IMG/VR virus record: IMGVR_UViG_3300048008_000100
Location: 1 to 37,614 of that record
DNA length: 37,614 nucleotides
Origin: a virus
Direction: 5' to 3' (one strand)
In this document: one piece after another, positions 6,810 through 15,119 of the stretch
Numbering within the stretch: position 1 is the stretch's first letter
Layout of the letters: each line of letters opens with the position of its first letter
The notes under the pieces: model-generated
The model's database searches: none
The model's input: the letters and a program-made list of their open reading frames with translations, nothing else
Told to the model about the DNA's origin: nothing
Program-made: the position numbers and the translations under genes

Positions 6810-8240
6810 TTATCCTTCCAATAGGATTGAGGTTGATGATAAAGCCCTGCCCGCAGGGGCAGAGGATACTGTAGTTGAGAGAGTTCCGTTATCTTGGACG
6901 TAGTAGTCAGAGCCAGTAGTTAAGCCTGTAACATTTTCACTAACCCCACCCTGCACAATCACTGCGCCTGTGGCTGTATCTGCTATGGCTTGGTCTGTTA
7001 TGCCTATGAAGTCGGCGGAGTTTGACGGGGCGTGTTGATAAACCAAAGCCTTGCCGTCATCACCTGCCGAGTCACCGTCCTGATAAGAAATTACGGTGGC
7101 CCTGTTTGAAGAATCGTAAACAGTAGATATAAAATTTACATGAACTGACTGAGCTGTTGTAGAAGCGTTAAAACTAATAGAAGTTCCGCTTACTGTGCCA
7201 AGTACATAAGCTAAATAATCGTTTGGGTCTTCGTCAAAAGCTACAAAAATTTTCTGCGCTTGTGCGTTATAACTTGGTGCTAGGTAGGATATTCCGGCGG
7301 AAGTAAACGCAACAGGAGTACCAAAAGAAATAGACGTGCCTGAGATAGTGCCTACGCAAGCAGTTCCGTAGAAAGAGTTACCACCATCTCGATAAAAAAC
7401 AACAACCTTTTGCGCGGTTGCGTCATACGCCGCAATGTTTGAATTTGCAACCGCTGACTCGTAAACGGTTAGCCCTCCGGCAGAGACAGATGTTCCTGAA
7501 ATTGTAAGAACTCGGCTTGACCCGTAGTAACTGTTATTGCTGTCTCTAAAGAAAACCGCAGAGGCTTGTGCATTTGCATCATAAGCAACGGCTATAGTAT
7601 CTCCATTATCCCATTGGTTTGTTGTCCCTTTAGTAATGCTAGTCCCGCTTACTGTTCCGACAGCAGCGAACATTTGTCCATTGGTTTTCGCCCACAAGAG
7701 AAGCATTTTTTGCGCGTTAGTATCATACGCTAAGTTTTGATGATATGTAGTTCCGGTGTTATCTACTACTAATTTTGTGCCAAAAGAAATAGATGATCCG
7801 CTAACAGTGCCTACAATTGCAGAACAATGATTAGAGCTAGTTCCATCCCTCCAAAGAATAACCATTGCCTCAGCATTTTCATCAAAAGCTATGTCGTTTG
7901 CGTTGCTAGCTCCGCTTGAATAAACAACGGAAGTTCCAAAAGAAATAGATGATCCGCTTACTGTTCCTACAATTGCGGTTGAATAGCTAGAGTTGTTATC
8001 GTCCTCGTAAATAATAACGATTTTATCATTGACTGAATCGTAAGCAGACTTCATCCAATCGGGACTACCTGTAGCAAACGTAGTAGGACTGCCTGTTCCG
8101 GGGCTTCCGGTTCCGACAGCCTCAACCGTCCCATCAGTTTTAAGCACCACAGTAACCCCAGACCCTAACGTGCCACTAGCCACGAAGTCTACGCTTTTCC
8201 CCCCGCCACCCGTAGGTAGTAATTCGCTTAAATTGCTCAT
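6810..8240 (-). CDS. predicted seven-bladed propeller fibre/receptor-binding protein, paralogue 3
   Basis: 476 residues. The N-terminus MSNLSELLPTGGGGKSVDFV is shared with the two upstream paralogues. Seven modules follow from about residue 65, each opening with Y/F-D and carrying G-T-V-S-G-(T/S)-S-I-S-F-G strands, then the shared C-terminal domain (S-A-D-F-I-G-I-T-D-Q-A-I ... Y-Y-V-Q-D-N-G-T-L-S). This copy is the most diverged: several modules lose the N-S-x-Y-G-T-A-I-V-G core and one is only about 48 residues long. Repeats of about 50 residues with four likely beta strands suit a beta propeller. Location among fibre genes suggests surface binding. It overlaps the previous gene by four bases (ATGA). 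Confidence 0.75.
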   Translation of the reverse strand: MSNLSELLPTGGGGKSVDFVASGTLGSGVTVVLKTDGTVEAVGTGSPGTGSPTTFATGSPDWMKSAYDSVNDKIVIIYEDDNNSSYSTAIVGTVSGSSISFGTSVVYSSGASNANDIAFDENAEAMVILWRDGTSSNHCSAIVGTVSGSSISFGTKLVVDNTGTTYHQNLAYDTNAQKMLLLWAKTNGQMFAAVGTVSGTSITKGTTNQWDNGDTIAVAYDANAQASAVFFRDSNNSYYGSSRVLTISGTSVSAGGLTVYESAVANSNIAAYDATAQKVVVFYRDGGNSFYGTACVGTISGTSISFGTPVAFTSAGISYLAPSYNAQAQKIFVAFDEDPNDYLAYVLGTVSGTSISFNASTTAQSVHVNFISTVYDSSNRATVISYQDGDSAGDDGKALVYQHAPSNSADFIGITDQAIADTATGAVIVQGGVSENVTGLTTGSDYYVQDNGTLSTTVSSAPAGRALSSTSILLEG

Positions 8241-9709
8241 GTTGTGTAATCCAAGTTAATGCTAGTGGAGGACAGGGCTTTGCCTGCTAGTACGTCTGAG
8301 GCTGTAGTGGACAGTGTGCCGTCATCCTGAACGTAGTATGTTTCGTTAGGCGTGAGCCCTGTGACGTTGGTAGATATACCGCCTTTGATTGTCACCGAGC
8401 CAGATGCAGTGTCGGAGATAGCGGCGTCTGAGATGCCTATGAAGTCGGAGACGTTGCTTTCTTCGTCTTTATAAACAATGGCCTTGCCGTTGTCATTACC
8501 CGCTATGGTTGGCGCGTTAACTATAACCACTCTGCCTAAAGTAGAATCGTAAGTCGCTGCACTGCCAGATTTAGCGTTTATGTCAGGGTCGTCTGTTGTC
8601 CAGACTACTTTGCTACCAAAAGTAATAGAAGTACCAGAAACTGTTCCTATGTTAAATGTTCCGTTTGTCGCGCCACCAACAAAGTCTCTATATACAAAAA
8701 CTACTTTTCCAGAACTTGAGTTAAAAGCCATACCTATAGGCGCAGTTAATTCTGTGCTTGCAGTTGCTGCTGAGCCAAAAGTAATACTTGTTCCGCTGAC
8801 TGTTCCGACTATGGCTGTCGCTGCATCGCTATTTCCGCCATCTTGATAACCTATCACGACTTTGTCGTTAGCCGTGTCGTATGTAGTTTGTATGTAATTT
8901 GTACTACCCGTGTTAAATACAGCGGCAGAGCCAAAACTAATTGAAGTGCCAGACACTGTACCTACTATTGCTGTACCGTACTGTGAGTTGCCGGTGTCTC
9001 TGTAGGCTATAATGGTTTTGTTTTGGTCAGGGTCATATACCGCTGAAGTAAAACTAGTGCTCGCGCTTTCAAAAACAGTAACAGAACCAAAACTAATACT
9101 TGTGCCACTGACCGTCCCTACAATCGCTGTTCCGTAAGAAGAGTTACCATAATCCACATATGAAAAAACAACCTTTTGCGCTGTAGAATCATAAGCCGCG
9201 CCTATATCACCTGCATTTGCAGTTTCAAATACAGTTGCCGATCCAAAGCTAATTGATGTTCCGCTAACCGTGCCTACTATACCCGTTCCGTAAGCACTGT
9301 TGCTTCTATCTTGATAAGCTATTACTACTTTTTCAGCATTTGCGTCATATACTATGCTTTTATTATCAGCATTTGCGGAAGCAAAAACAACAGCAGTTCC
9401 AAAAGTTATAGAAACTCCAGAGACTGTCCCGACTATGGCTGTACCGTAAGATGAGTTTCCAGCATCCCTGTAGGCAATTACTATTTTTTGAGAAGCAACA
9501 TCGTATGCTGCTGTAACTCTGTCGACATTACTGGTACTAAAGGTAGTTAAAGAACCTAGCTCAGAAGGAGAAGCATCACTAGCAACCGCCGTAACAGTTC
9601 CATCACTATTAAGCCCGACAGTAACCCCACTGCCAATCGTGCCAGACGCTACGAAGCTGACGTTTTTCCCACCACCACCTGCGGGCAGTAGCTCGCTTAG
9701 ATTACTCAT
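8237..9709 (-). CDS. predicted seven-bladed propeller fibre/receptor-binding protein, paralogue 2
   Basis: 490 residues and the most regular of the three. After the common N-terminus (MSNLSELLPAGGGGKNVSFV) come seven modules of about 52 residues. Modules 1-5 are nearly interchangeable, with Y-D-x-x-x-x-K-V-V-I-A-Y-x-D-x-G-N-S-x-Y-G-T-A-I-V-G-T-V-S-G-T-S-I-S-F-G written as a consensus. Module 6 carries a longer loop, and module 7 leads straight into the conserved C-terminal domain (F-I-G-I-S-D-A-A-I ... Y-Y-V-Q-D-D-G-T-L-S-T-T). The high internal similarity suggests recent duplication or ongoing homogenisation. The gene overlaps both neighbours by four bases. A host-recognition role is inferred from context, not shown. 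Confidence 0.78.
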   Translation of the reverse strand: MSNLSELLPAGGGGKNVSFVASGTIGSGVTVGLNSDGTVTAVASDASPSELGSLTTFSTSNVDRVTAAYDVASQKIVIAYRDAGNSSYGTAIVGTVSGVSITFGTAVVFASANADNKSIVYDANAEKVVIAYQDRSNSAYGTGIVGTVSGTSISFGSATVFETANAGDIGAAYDSTAQKVVFSYVDYGNSSYGTAIVGTVSGTSISFGSVTVFESASTSFTSAVYDPDQNKTIIAYRDTGNSQYGTAIVGTVSGTSISFGSAAVFNTGSTNYIQTTYDTANDKVVIGYQDGGNSDAATAIVGTVSGTSITFGSAATASTELTAPIGMAFNSSSGKVVFVYRDFVGGATNGTFNIGTVSGTSITFGSKVVWTTDDPDINAKSGSAATYDSTLGRVVIVNAPTIAGNDNGKAIVYKDEESNVSDFIGISDAAISDTASGSVTIKGGISTNVTGLTPNETYYVQDDGTLSTTASDVLAGKALSSTSINLDYTT

Positions 9710-11151
9710 GTTAAGTCCATCATGTTAATCGTGGTTGCGGAGATTGCTTGGCCTACCTTAACGTCTGAGGTGGTGGTAGATAACGAGCCGTCACCCTGAA
9801 CGTAGTAGTCAGAGCCTATGGTCAAACCTGTCTGCGCTTCGTTAATCCCGCCGTAGACGTTGACCGCGCCTGTGGCTGTGTCAGAGATTGCTCCGGCTGT
9901 TATGCCTATAAAGTCTGCGGAGCTGGATGTTAATGATCCTGCTGTAATAACAACGGCGTCTCCTGCTTGCGCCCCTGCTGCATCCTGATATGCAGTGACT
10001 ATTTTATTCTGAGCTGAATCAAACGTAGAGCTTACATACCCTACCTCTCCAGAATCAAATGTTGTCGGGCTGCTAAATGAAATGCTAGTTCCGCTTACAG
10101 AGCCAACAACAAACTCTCCGTCATCTGTGCTTCCAGAATCTCTATAAGAAACTACAACTCTATCTATTGCAGAATCATAAGACGTTGCTGTGTCAGTAGT
10201 AGAGCTAGAGCTAAAAATAACGCCTGAACCGTAAGAAATTGTTGTTCCGCTTATAGTGCCTACAAAAGATGTTCCGTATGAAGAATTGCTTAAGTTTTTT
10301 CCAGATAAAACTATTTTGCTGCTTCCAACTGCGGAAGAAGAAATATTCTGAATTCTGTTGGCTGAAATAGCGGCATAACTGTTATACGTTAGGCTTGTCC
10401 CACTTACCGTACACAAATAAGAAAATGTACCTGACGAAAAATTTTCAGCAAGAAATACTATACGGCCAGAATTTGGTTCGTAAATTACATTACACCAATT
10501 TACACCGACAGAAAACGATACATTGAGAGATGTTCCAAAGGATATTCCTGTGCCAGATACGGTTCCTACAATACCCCTAAACTCCGAATTACCACTACCG
10601 CTGTTTTGCCACCCTAAAATAATTTTTCCATTTGCAGAATCAAACGTAGACGTTAAGTATTGAGAATTAGAACTATACGCGACTGTTGGTGTTCCAAAAC
10701 TAATACTTGTTCCTGATACAGTTCCTACTACAGCGTTCAGATATCCACTAGCACCCGAGTAGGCAATAACAACTTTATTGTTGCTAGAATCAAAAGTTAT
10801 AGTATTCCAAACACTACCTGATGCAAAAACTGTAGCGACAGAGCCAAAAGAGATAGTAGAGCCAGATACAGTGCCAACCACACACTTTACGTGTACAGTT
10901 GAGCCATCATAATAAGCAACGACAATTTTGCCAGTGTCTGAATCGTAAGCCGAACTAATTCGACCTATGCTTGTGTGAAAAGAGACCGATGTGCCTACAG
11001 AAGTAGTAGCATCAAAAGTTTCCGCAACCGCCTCAACAGTCCCATCAGCCTTCAAAGCAACAGTCTGACCAGAACTCAAAGTCCCAGACGCAACAAAATC
11101 CACCGCATTCTGGCCGCCGCCAGAGGGTAGTAACTCTGACAGATTGCTCAT
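9706..11151 (-). CDS. predicted seven-bladed propeller fibre/receptor-binding protein, paralogue 1
   Basis: 481 residues, with start MSNLSELLPSGGGQNAVDFV and the same end domain as its paralogues (F-I-G-I-T-A-G-A-I-S-D-T-A-T-G ... Y-Y-V-Q-G-D-G-S-L-S). I count seven modules, but modules 3-5 carry insertions and unusual loops (for example the N-I-S-S-S-A-V-G-S-S-K-I-V-L region). This copy is therefore intermediate between a clean repeat array and a diversified one. The gene follows the 635-residue fibre gene with no gap (TAA directly before ATG). A trimeric or propeller-tipped fibre is plausible; the sequence shows the repeats but not the binding target. Confidence 0.75.
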   Translation of the reverse strand: MSNLSELLPSGGGQNAVDFVASGTLSSGQTVALKADGTVEAVAETFDATTSVGTSVSFHTSIGRISSAYDSDTGKIVVAYYDGSTVHVKCVVGTVSGSTISFGSVATVFASGSVWNTITFDSSNNKVVIAYSGASGYLNAVVGTVSGTSISFGTPTVAYSSNSQYLTSTFDSANGKIILGWQNSGSGNSEFRGIVGTVSGTGISFGTSLNVSFSVGVNWCNVIYEPNSGRIVFLAENFSSGTFSYLCTVSGTSLTYNSYAAISANRIQNISSSAVGSSKIVLSGKNLSNSSYGTSFVGTISGTTISYGSGVIFSSSSTTDTATSYDSAIDRVVVSYRDSGSTDDGEFVVGSVSGTSISFSSPTTFDSGEVGYVSSTFDSAQNKIVTAYQDAAGAQAGDAVVITAGSLTSSSADFIGITAGAISDTATGAVNVYGGINEAQTGLTIGSDYYVQGDGSLSTTTSDVKVGQAISATTINMMDLT

Positions 11152-13059
11152 TTACACACTCCAACCGATAGTCGCATCAACATAGGTCATAGTGATTTCT
11201 GCATAGTTCTTATCAAAAGTCAGATCAGTTGCAGAACTTGCGATGTTAGAGCCGTTCCTGGCAACAGTAAACGAAGAGCTTGCTGCCGCGCCTGTGCCGT
11301 CCTTAACAATAACGTAGTCACCCACGCTTGGTGAGGCAGGTAAAGTAATAGTAATTCCCGCTGTGTCTACTACCAAAAATTGACCAGACGAAGCAGAGGT
11401 GTTTGCGCTTATAACAGTAGGTTCTGCGCCACCTGCCGCATCAGCAAACGTAGCATTACCAGAGCCATCAGTTGTTAATACTTGTCCTGCTGTTCCGTCT
11501 GTTGCAGTATAAGCAACCGCACCAACAGTCAAGCTATCAGCAGTGACTGTGCCAGTAACGTCTATGCCTGTGGAGGTTGTTCCTAACTTAAGGTCGCTGT
11601 TGTAATATAAATTAACCTGACCACCATCAAATCCTGTAATTATTTGTCCGGCGTTGTCCGCAGTTCTAACTCTGAAATCTTGCGCTAATATACGCAAAGA
11701 CCCTGTGCCTACATCACTAATATAACTATTAGACCCATCATGATAAATCTCAAGGTCGTTAGAGTTACCAAACGTAGCCTTGTCATCATCACCAAGAGAC
11801 AAACCATCAGCCGTGACTGTGCCTGTGAAGGTTGGGGAGGCTAGTGGAGCTTTAGTAGCTATACTGTTTGTTACAGTAGTAGCAAAGTTAGGATCATCAC
11901 CAAGCGCAGCCGCAAGTTCATTGAGCGTGTCTAGTGTTGCAGGAGCGGAATCAACTAGATTGGCAATAGCTGTATCAGTGTAGTCTGTGTAGTAGCTACC
12001 TTGTTGACCATCTAATAGGTCAGCGTCTAATCCTGAACCAGACCCATCTACTGTTTTGATCTTAGTTAGGACATCTGACGCAGTGTAAGAACTGGAAGGG
12101 AGCTTGGAGTCTAACTGTGTTTGAATGCTAGAAGTAACGCCGTCTGTGTAGTTCAGCTCTGTGGCTGTAGCCGTAAGATCAGATACATCCGCTGCAACGA
12201 TGGCTCGCTTATCGTATGTGCCAGAAGCGTTACCGATAAAGACGTTGCCGTCTGTCAGGTTTGGTACGTCATTGGCTCTGCCTGAACCCATGACCACACC
12301 ACCGCCATTGGAAGCGTCAACCTTCGTTACTCGACCGAGGTTCTGTACCAATACAGTCTGACCAGTAGGACGAGTGTTAGTATAACCGCCGCCAGAGGCA
12401 ACGTAGATGATATCGCCCTCGCTGAACGCGCTTGTATCTACGCCAGAGATGCGCCCCATTAAGATTAGAGCGCCCTCAGAACCTGCTGTAAGGTCTTCTC
12501 CCAATACCCCTACTGCTGGCATAGTAGCTGCGCTAGACGCATCAGCCGGAGCTATCTCCATAAAGTTACCAGAAGTGCCTGTCTGGTAAACCGGAGTGCC
12601 TTTTAAAATAGTTGAGCCAGTGCCGTTCTTACACAACTCCTCGATGGTATCTGACTCTATTGTCAGCTCGCCATTGATGTCATCGTAGGACGTAGTAATA
12701 CCTAAGCCAGCCTGGATTAAGGCATTCACCCGATCATCTACGCGCTCATTGTCAAAATCTGACGCGTCGTTTAACAACGCGGCAGTTAACCTAAGCTCGA
12801 CTGCTACGCCCGCATCAAATGCAGTAGCAGAAGTTCCATCTTGCCCACGGACTACAGTAAGTACATTACCAGCAATCGCAGTAACTTTAACCACTTCCCT
12901 AGAAGCAGGGATAGTATCAGCGTCAAGCGTTACATACGTGTAATCTCCAGCGCCTAGCGTAGGAAAACTAGACGCATCTGTAACGGTAATGCTGGTAACC
13001 GTAGTATTAATCGCAGATGCGAGCGTAGTAGACGCGTTGTTGCTAAACTTCACTGCCAT
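11152..13059 (-). CDS. marine-phage tail fibre protein
   Basis: 635 residues. N-terminal 1-90 is a virion-attachment-like beta domain (A-I-N-T-T-V-T-S-I-T-V-T-D-A-S-S-F-P ... V-V-R-G-Q-D-G-T-S-A) found in fibres of many marine phages. At about 150-255 is a G-x-L-x-x-G-S-E-G-A-L-I-L-M-G-R-I-S-G-V-D-T 'envelope' repeat. At about 345-400 is a helical D-T-A-I-A-N-L-V-D-S-A-P-A-T-L-D-T-L-N-E-L stretch. At about 426-455 is the widespread LEIYHDGSNSYISDVGTG motif. The C-terminus has T-I-T-L-P-A-S-P-S-V-G-D. It is probably a structural fibre, set between a small tail protein and the triple propeller array, and could be the trunk onto which those attach. Confidence 0.8.
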   Translation of the reverse strand: MAVKFSNNASTTLASAINTTVTSITVTDASSFPTLGAGDYTYVTLDADTIPASREVVKVTAIAGNVLTVVRGQDGTSATAFDAGVAVELRLTAALLNDASDFDNERVDDRVNALIQAGLGITTSYDDINGELTIESDTIEELCKNGTGSTILKGTPVYQTGTSGNFMEIAPADASSAATMPAVGVLGEDLTAGSEGALILMGRISGVDTSAFSEGDIIYVASGGGYTNTRPTGQTVLVQNLGRVTKVDASNGGGVVMGSGRANDVPNLTDGNVFIGNASGTYDKRAIVAADVSDLTATATELNYTDGVTSSIQTQLDSKLPSSSYTASDVLTKIKTVDGSGSGLDADLLDGQQGSYYTDYTDTAIANLVDSAPATLDTLNELAAALGDDPNFATTVTNSIATKAPLASPTFTGTVTADGLSLGDDDKATFGNSNDLEIYHDGSNSYISDVGTGSLRILAQDFRVRTADNAGQIITGFDGGQVNLYYNSDLKLGTTSTGIDVTGTVTADSLTVGAVAYTATDGTAGQVLTTDGSGNATFADAAGGAEPTVISANTSASSGQFLVVDTAGITITLPASPSVGDYVIVKDGTGAAASSSFTVARNGSNIASSATDLTFDKNYAEITMTYVDATIGWSV

Positions 13060-13085
13060 TTTGTAAGCCTCTCAGACGCGGTTAC

Positions 13086-13511
13086 TTAGGAAATAGTCAC
13101 CGTCCAAGTCACGGTCATCGCGTCGGACGCGTTTTTGTTAACAACGCTAAATACCGTCCTGCACAGCATAGTTCCGCCGCTAGAAGCGTTAAACAAACCA
13201 GCCTCTGCAATAGCGCCGGAGCCTTCACCCGCTGCAAACTCTGCTACATAAGTAACTACGTTAGCAGCTACTGTAGTAGAAGTAAGAGTGTTCCGGTGTT
13301 CTTCAGTTCCTAACGTGGTGTCTCCGGCAGCAGCTGCAGTAGCAGAAGTACCTATAGCCATGTGGCTAATAGCCGCCTGTGTTGTGTCTTTCATACGGCT
13401 GGCTACATAATTCTTACCTGTAGTTACAACCAAGTTAGGAACTTCTTGAACCACTTCGCCGTTAATGGCTATGGACAAAGCGCCTTTCATTGTTAAAGTT
13501 TCTTGTAACAT
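13086..13511 (-). CDS. tail structural protein, unknown family
   Basis: 141 residues starting MLQETLTMKGALSIAINGEV, with an AGGAG ribosome binding site 8 bases upstream. The pattern 'v.N.vv..Gk.y.a.rm......i..m.iGt..t.....d..L..E' with A-E-A-G-L-F-N-A-S-S-G-G-T-M-L-C-R-T-V-F at about 110-125 is one I associate with small beta-rich structural proteins beside marine-phage fibres. No catalytic motif or membrane segment is present. It lies between the repeat protein and the large fibre, all read leftward, and is likely a fibre/tail connector or decoration protein. Function is inferred from context only. Confidence 0.65.
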   Translation of the reverse strand: MLQETLTMKGALSIAINGEVVQEVPNLVVTTGKNYVASRMKDTTQAAISHMAIGTSATAAAAGDTTLGTEEHRNTLTSTTVAANVVTYVAEFAAGEGSGAIAEAGLFNASSGGTMLCRTVFSVVNKNASDAMTVTWTVTIS

Positions 13512-13522
13512 AATGGTTACTC

Positions 13523-14278
13523 CTAGTTATTAAACGCGGTTGTGTTAAACGCGTTCGCATTTAACGTTGAAGACAGTTTAGTGCTTTCTACGGTTACAGA
13601 GATTAACTCAGTAACCCCCACACCATCAGAAGCAACTTTCTGTAAATTCTTAGCAGCCTCGTCAGCTACACCTATGTTGTCTACGGGAAACTCAGTGTCC
13701 CCAAAACCTATGGCTTCTGATACGGTTACAGTATCAGTAAACGTACGGTAGAACGTCGTTGCTACTGCTAACGTATCGCCTACTGAAACGCTGTCTTCAG
13801 CTGGCTTGCTTAATGCTATAGCAGTACTGTCAGCTACCGTAGTCAGGTCAGATAGCAACTTAGTAGAAGCTATCTGAATAACTTCATCTATAGTTACTGT
13901 ATCGGCGGCAGCTTTGTTGACCGCAAGCGTAGCTACATCCGAAACAGCTACGTCGTCGCTGTACTGCCTATTAAGTACAAGAAGCACATCAATCGCGTCT
14001 GTTGTACTTACTGCGTCACTTGCTACCTTAGCAAATCCAGTTGCAATAGTGTCAGTTACTGAGTACGTGTCGCCTACCGTTTTGCTGAAGTTTACACTTA
14101 GTTCTTCCAGCGGTATAACAGCGTCATCGCGTATGTATCTGTTCTTAACTATGCTGTTAAGGTATATATTAGATACTTCTATGTTACGGAAGTACACAGT
14201 AGTTGCGACGCGTGCATCCTTAACAGCCGCAAAAACGCGGATATTAGGGGATACAGATAAAAAAGCCCGTATGCTCAT
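13523..14278 (-). CDS. tail protein with D-x-V-x-V-x-D repeats
   Basis: 251 residues. After a beta-rich start (residues 1-60), about eight degenerate repeats of 22-28 residues follow the scheme K-x-x-x-D-x-V-(S/T)-V-x-D-x-(I/L)-x-x-A, seen as V-G-D-T-Y-S-V-T-D-T-I, A-A-D-T-V-T-I-D-E-V-I and A-E-D-S-V-S-V-G-D-T-L. The C-terminus is asparagine-rich (L-N-A-N-A-F-N-T-T-A-F-N-N). Similar Asp/Val/Ser/Thr ladders are found in long structural proteins of marine phages, where repeat number varies. The stop overlaps nothing downstream, and the start overlaps the preceding stop by one base (TAATG). Likely a short rod or spacer in the tail. Confidence 0.65.
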   Translation of the reverse strand: MSIRAFLSVSPNIRVFAAVKDARVATTVYFRNIEVSNIYLNSIVKNRYIRDDAVIPLEELSVNFSKTVGDTYSVTDTIATGFAKVASDAVSTTDAIDVLLVLNRQYSDDVAVSDVATLAVNKAAADTVTIDEVIQIASTKLLSDLTTVADSTAIALSKPAEDSVSVGDTLAVATTFYRTFTDTVTVSEAIGFGDTEFPVDNIGVADEAAKNLQKVASDGVGVTELISVTVESTKLSSTLNANAFNTTAFNN

Positions 14279-14655
14279 TAGTCGAAGTCGCTACGTACTT
14301 TGAGCTTGATTAAATCGTTAACTGTCTGGATGCCGCCGCTGGGGAAAGTTATCTCCAGCTCCGCCTCAAATATACCAGCAGTATCCAAAGTCCCTTCAGG
14401 GAAGTCAGTTTGTACTCTACCGTCGGTAGCAGGGGACGGAATAACGCAAGTAAGGGTAGACTTTACAGTAGTGCTACCAAGCTCTCTGATACGGAGCTTT
14501 ACAGAAGCTCCTGAGAGGTCTACAGCAGCCCAAGTATCCGAGTTATTCTCGTCTAATATCTGCCCAGAAGCCGCTGTATTGCTGTCTTTCAGGGTGAAAG
14601 TCAGCTCAGGAAGCGTATCTCCTGTCACAAGATTTAATGTATCTGAGTATGCCAT
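14278..14655 (-). CDS. BppU-like N-terminal domain protein of the tail/fibre
   Basis: 125 residues. The opening MAYSDTLNLVTGDTLPELTF followed by T-L-K-D-S-N and the later V-D-L-S-G-A-S-V-K-L-R-I-R-E match the 'GDT.P.L.f.l.D..g..vdlsga.v.l.ir' pattern of phage upper-baseplate (BppU) N-terminal and related immunoglobulin-like tail domains. The C-terminal half continues the sandwich (G-I-F-E-A-E-L-E-I-T-F-P-S-G-G-I-Q-T-V). In siphophages such a domain docks receptor-binding proteins to the baseplate; here it stands alone next to fibre genes and may be an adaptor for them. Family match is by motif only. Confidence 0.7.
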   Translation of the reverse strand: MAYSDTLNLVTGDTLPELTFTLKDSNTAASGQILDENNSDTWAAVDLSGASVKLRIRELGSTTVKSTLTCVIPSPATDGRVQTDFPEGTLDTAGIFEAELEITFPSGGIQTVNDLIKLKVRSDFD

Positions 14656-14694
14656 ATTTAGTACCTACTTGGGCTAGAAGTATATTAGTTTAGC

Positions 14695-15111
14695 TTATAG
14701 TTTGCCAGTGCGAATGGTGGAAGTGACCTCTACAGCCCTGCCTCCAACTTGCCTAGCCCATCTACTGTCTAAAAAATGATCGGCGGCTTCGTCAAACAGG
14801 CCTGCCTCCATGCTTTTAAGAGCATTTTTAAACTTAAGCAAAGTCGGTAAACCTAAGTTAAAACAAAGGTTTATCATGGCATACTGCCTAGCTCGGTTTA
14901 GTTCAAGATACCACTTAAAATTATCGCTTAGTTCTTGGCTGCAGCGCTTTATATCATTATTTAGCAGGTATTCTATCTCATCTTCCGTAAGACCAAGACC
15001 GGACTCTGAGATATTTCTACCTACGCCTATAGTCTCAAAGCCAGCTGGACATAAGTAGACGTGAGTTTTAACGCCTTCGTGGCGTTTTAGCTGCTCTATT
15101 AGCTCTTTCAT
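14695..15111 (-). CDS. GH24 (T4 lysozyme-like) muramidase
   Basis: 138 residues. L-K-R-H-E12-G carries the general acid Glu of GH24. Y-L-C21-P-A-G-F-E-T27-I-G-V-G-R is the second catalytic block, in which the residue matching T4 lysozyme Asp20 is a cysteine and Thr26 is conserved as Thr27. The later L-N-R-A-R-Q-Y-A-M-I-N-L-C-F-N-L-G and S-R-W-A-R-Q-V-G-G-R-A elements are the usual GH24 C-lobe. It cuts the glycan strands of peptidoglycan. There is no signal or SAR anchor, so it needs a holin if it is the endolysin. It directly follows the giant ejection protein and is far from the membrane-protein cassette, so it could instead be a virion-associated muramidase. Confidence 0.88.
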   Translation of the reverse strand: MKELIEQLKRHEGVKTHVYLCPAGFETIGVGRNISESGLGLTEDEIEYLLNNDIKRCSQELSDNFKWYLELNRARQYAMINLCFNLGLPTLLKFKNALKSMEAGLFDEAADHFLDSRWARQVGGRAVEVTSTIRTGKL

Positions 15112-15119
15112 CGGGGTTC

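Larger units (their letters stand above)
6810..11151 (-). repeat. tandem triplication of seven-repeat fibre genes
   Basis: Three adjacent genes encode paralogues of 481, 490 and 476 residues that share the first about 45 residues, the last about 70 residues, and a body of repeated modules about 48-54 residues long ((Y/F)-D-x-x-x-x-K-V-V-I-x-Y-x-D ... I-V-G-T-V-S-G-T-S-I-S-F-G). Each protein has seven modules by my reading, so the region holds about 21 related modules of about 156 bp. Conserved module edges such as the G-T-V-S-G-T-S coding stretch recur at the DNA level, giving substrate for homologous recombination. Confidence 0.85.

Noticed and set aside
6810-11151. Diversity-generating retroelement variable region
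   Set aside because: No reverse transcriptase, template repeat or adenine-biased variation is visible in the window; the repeats look like ordinary duplication.
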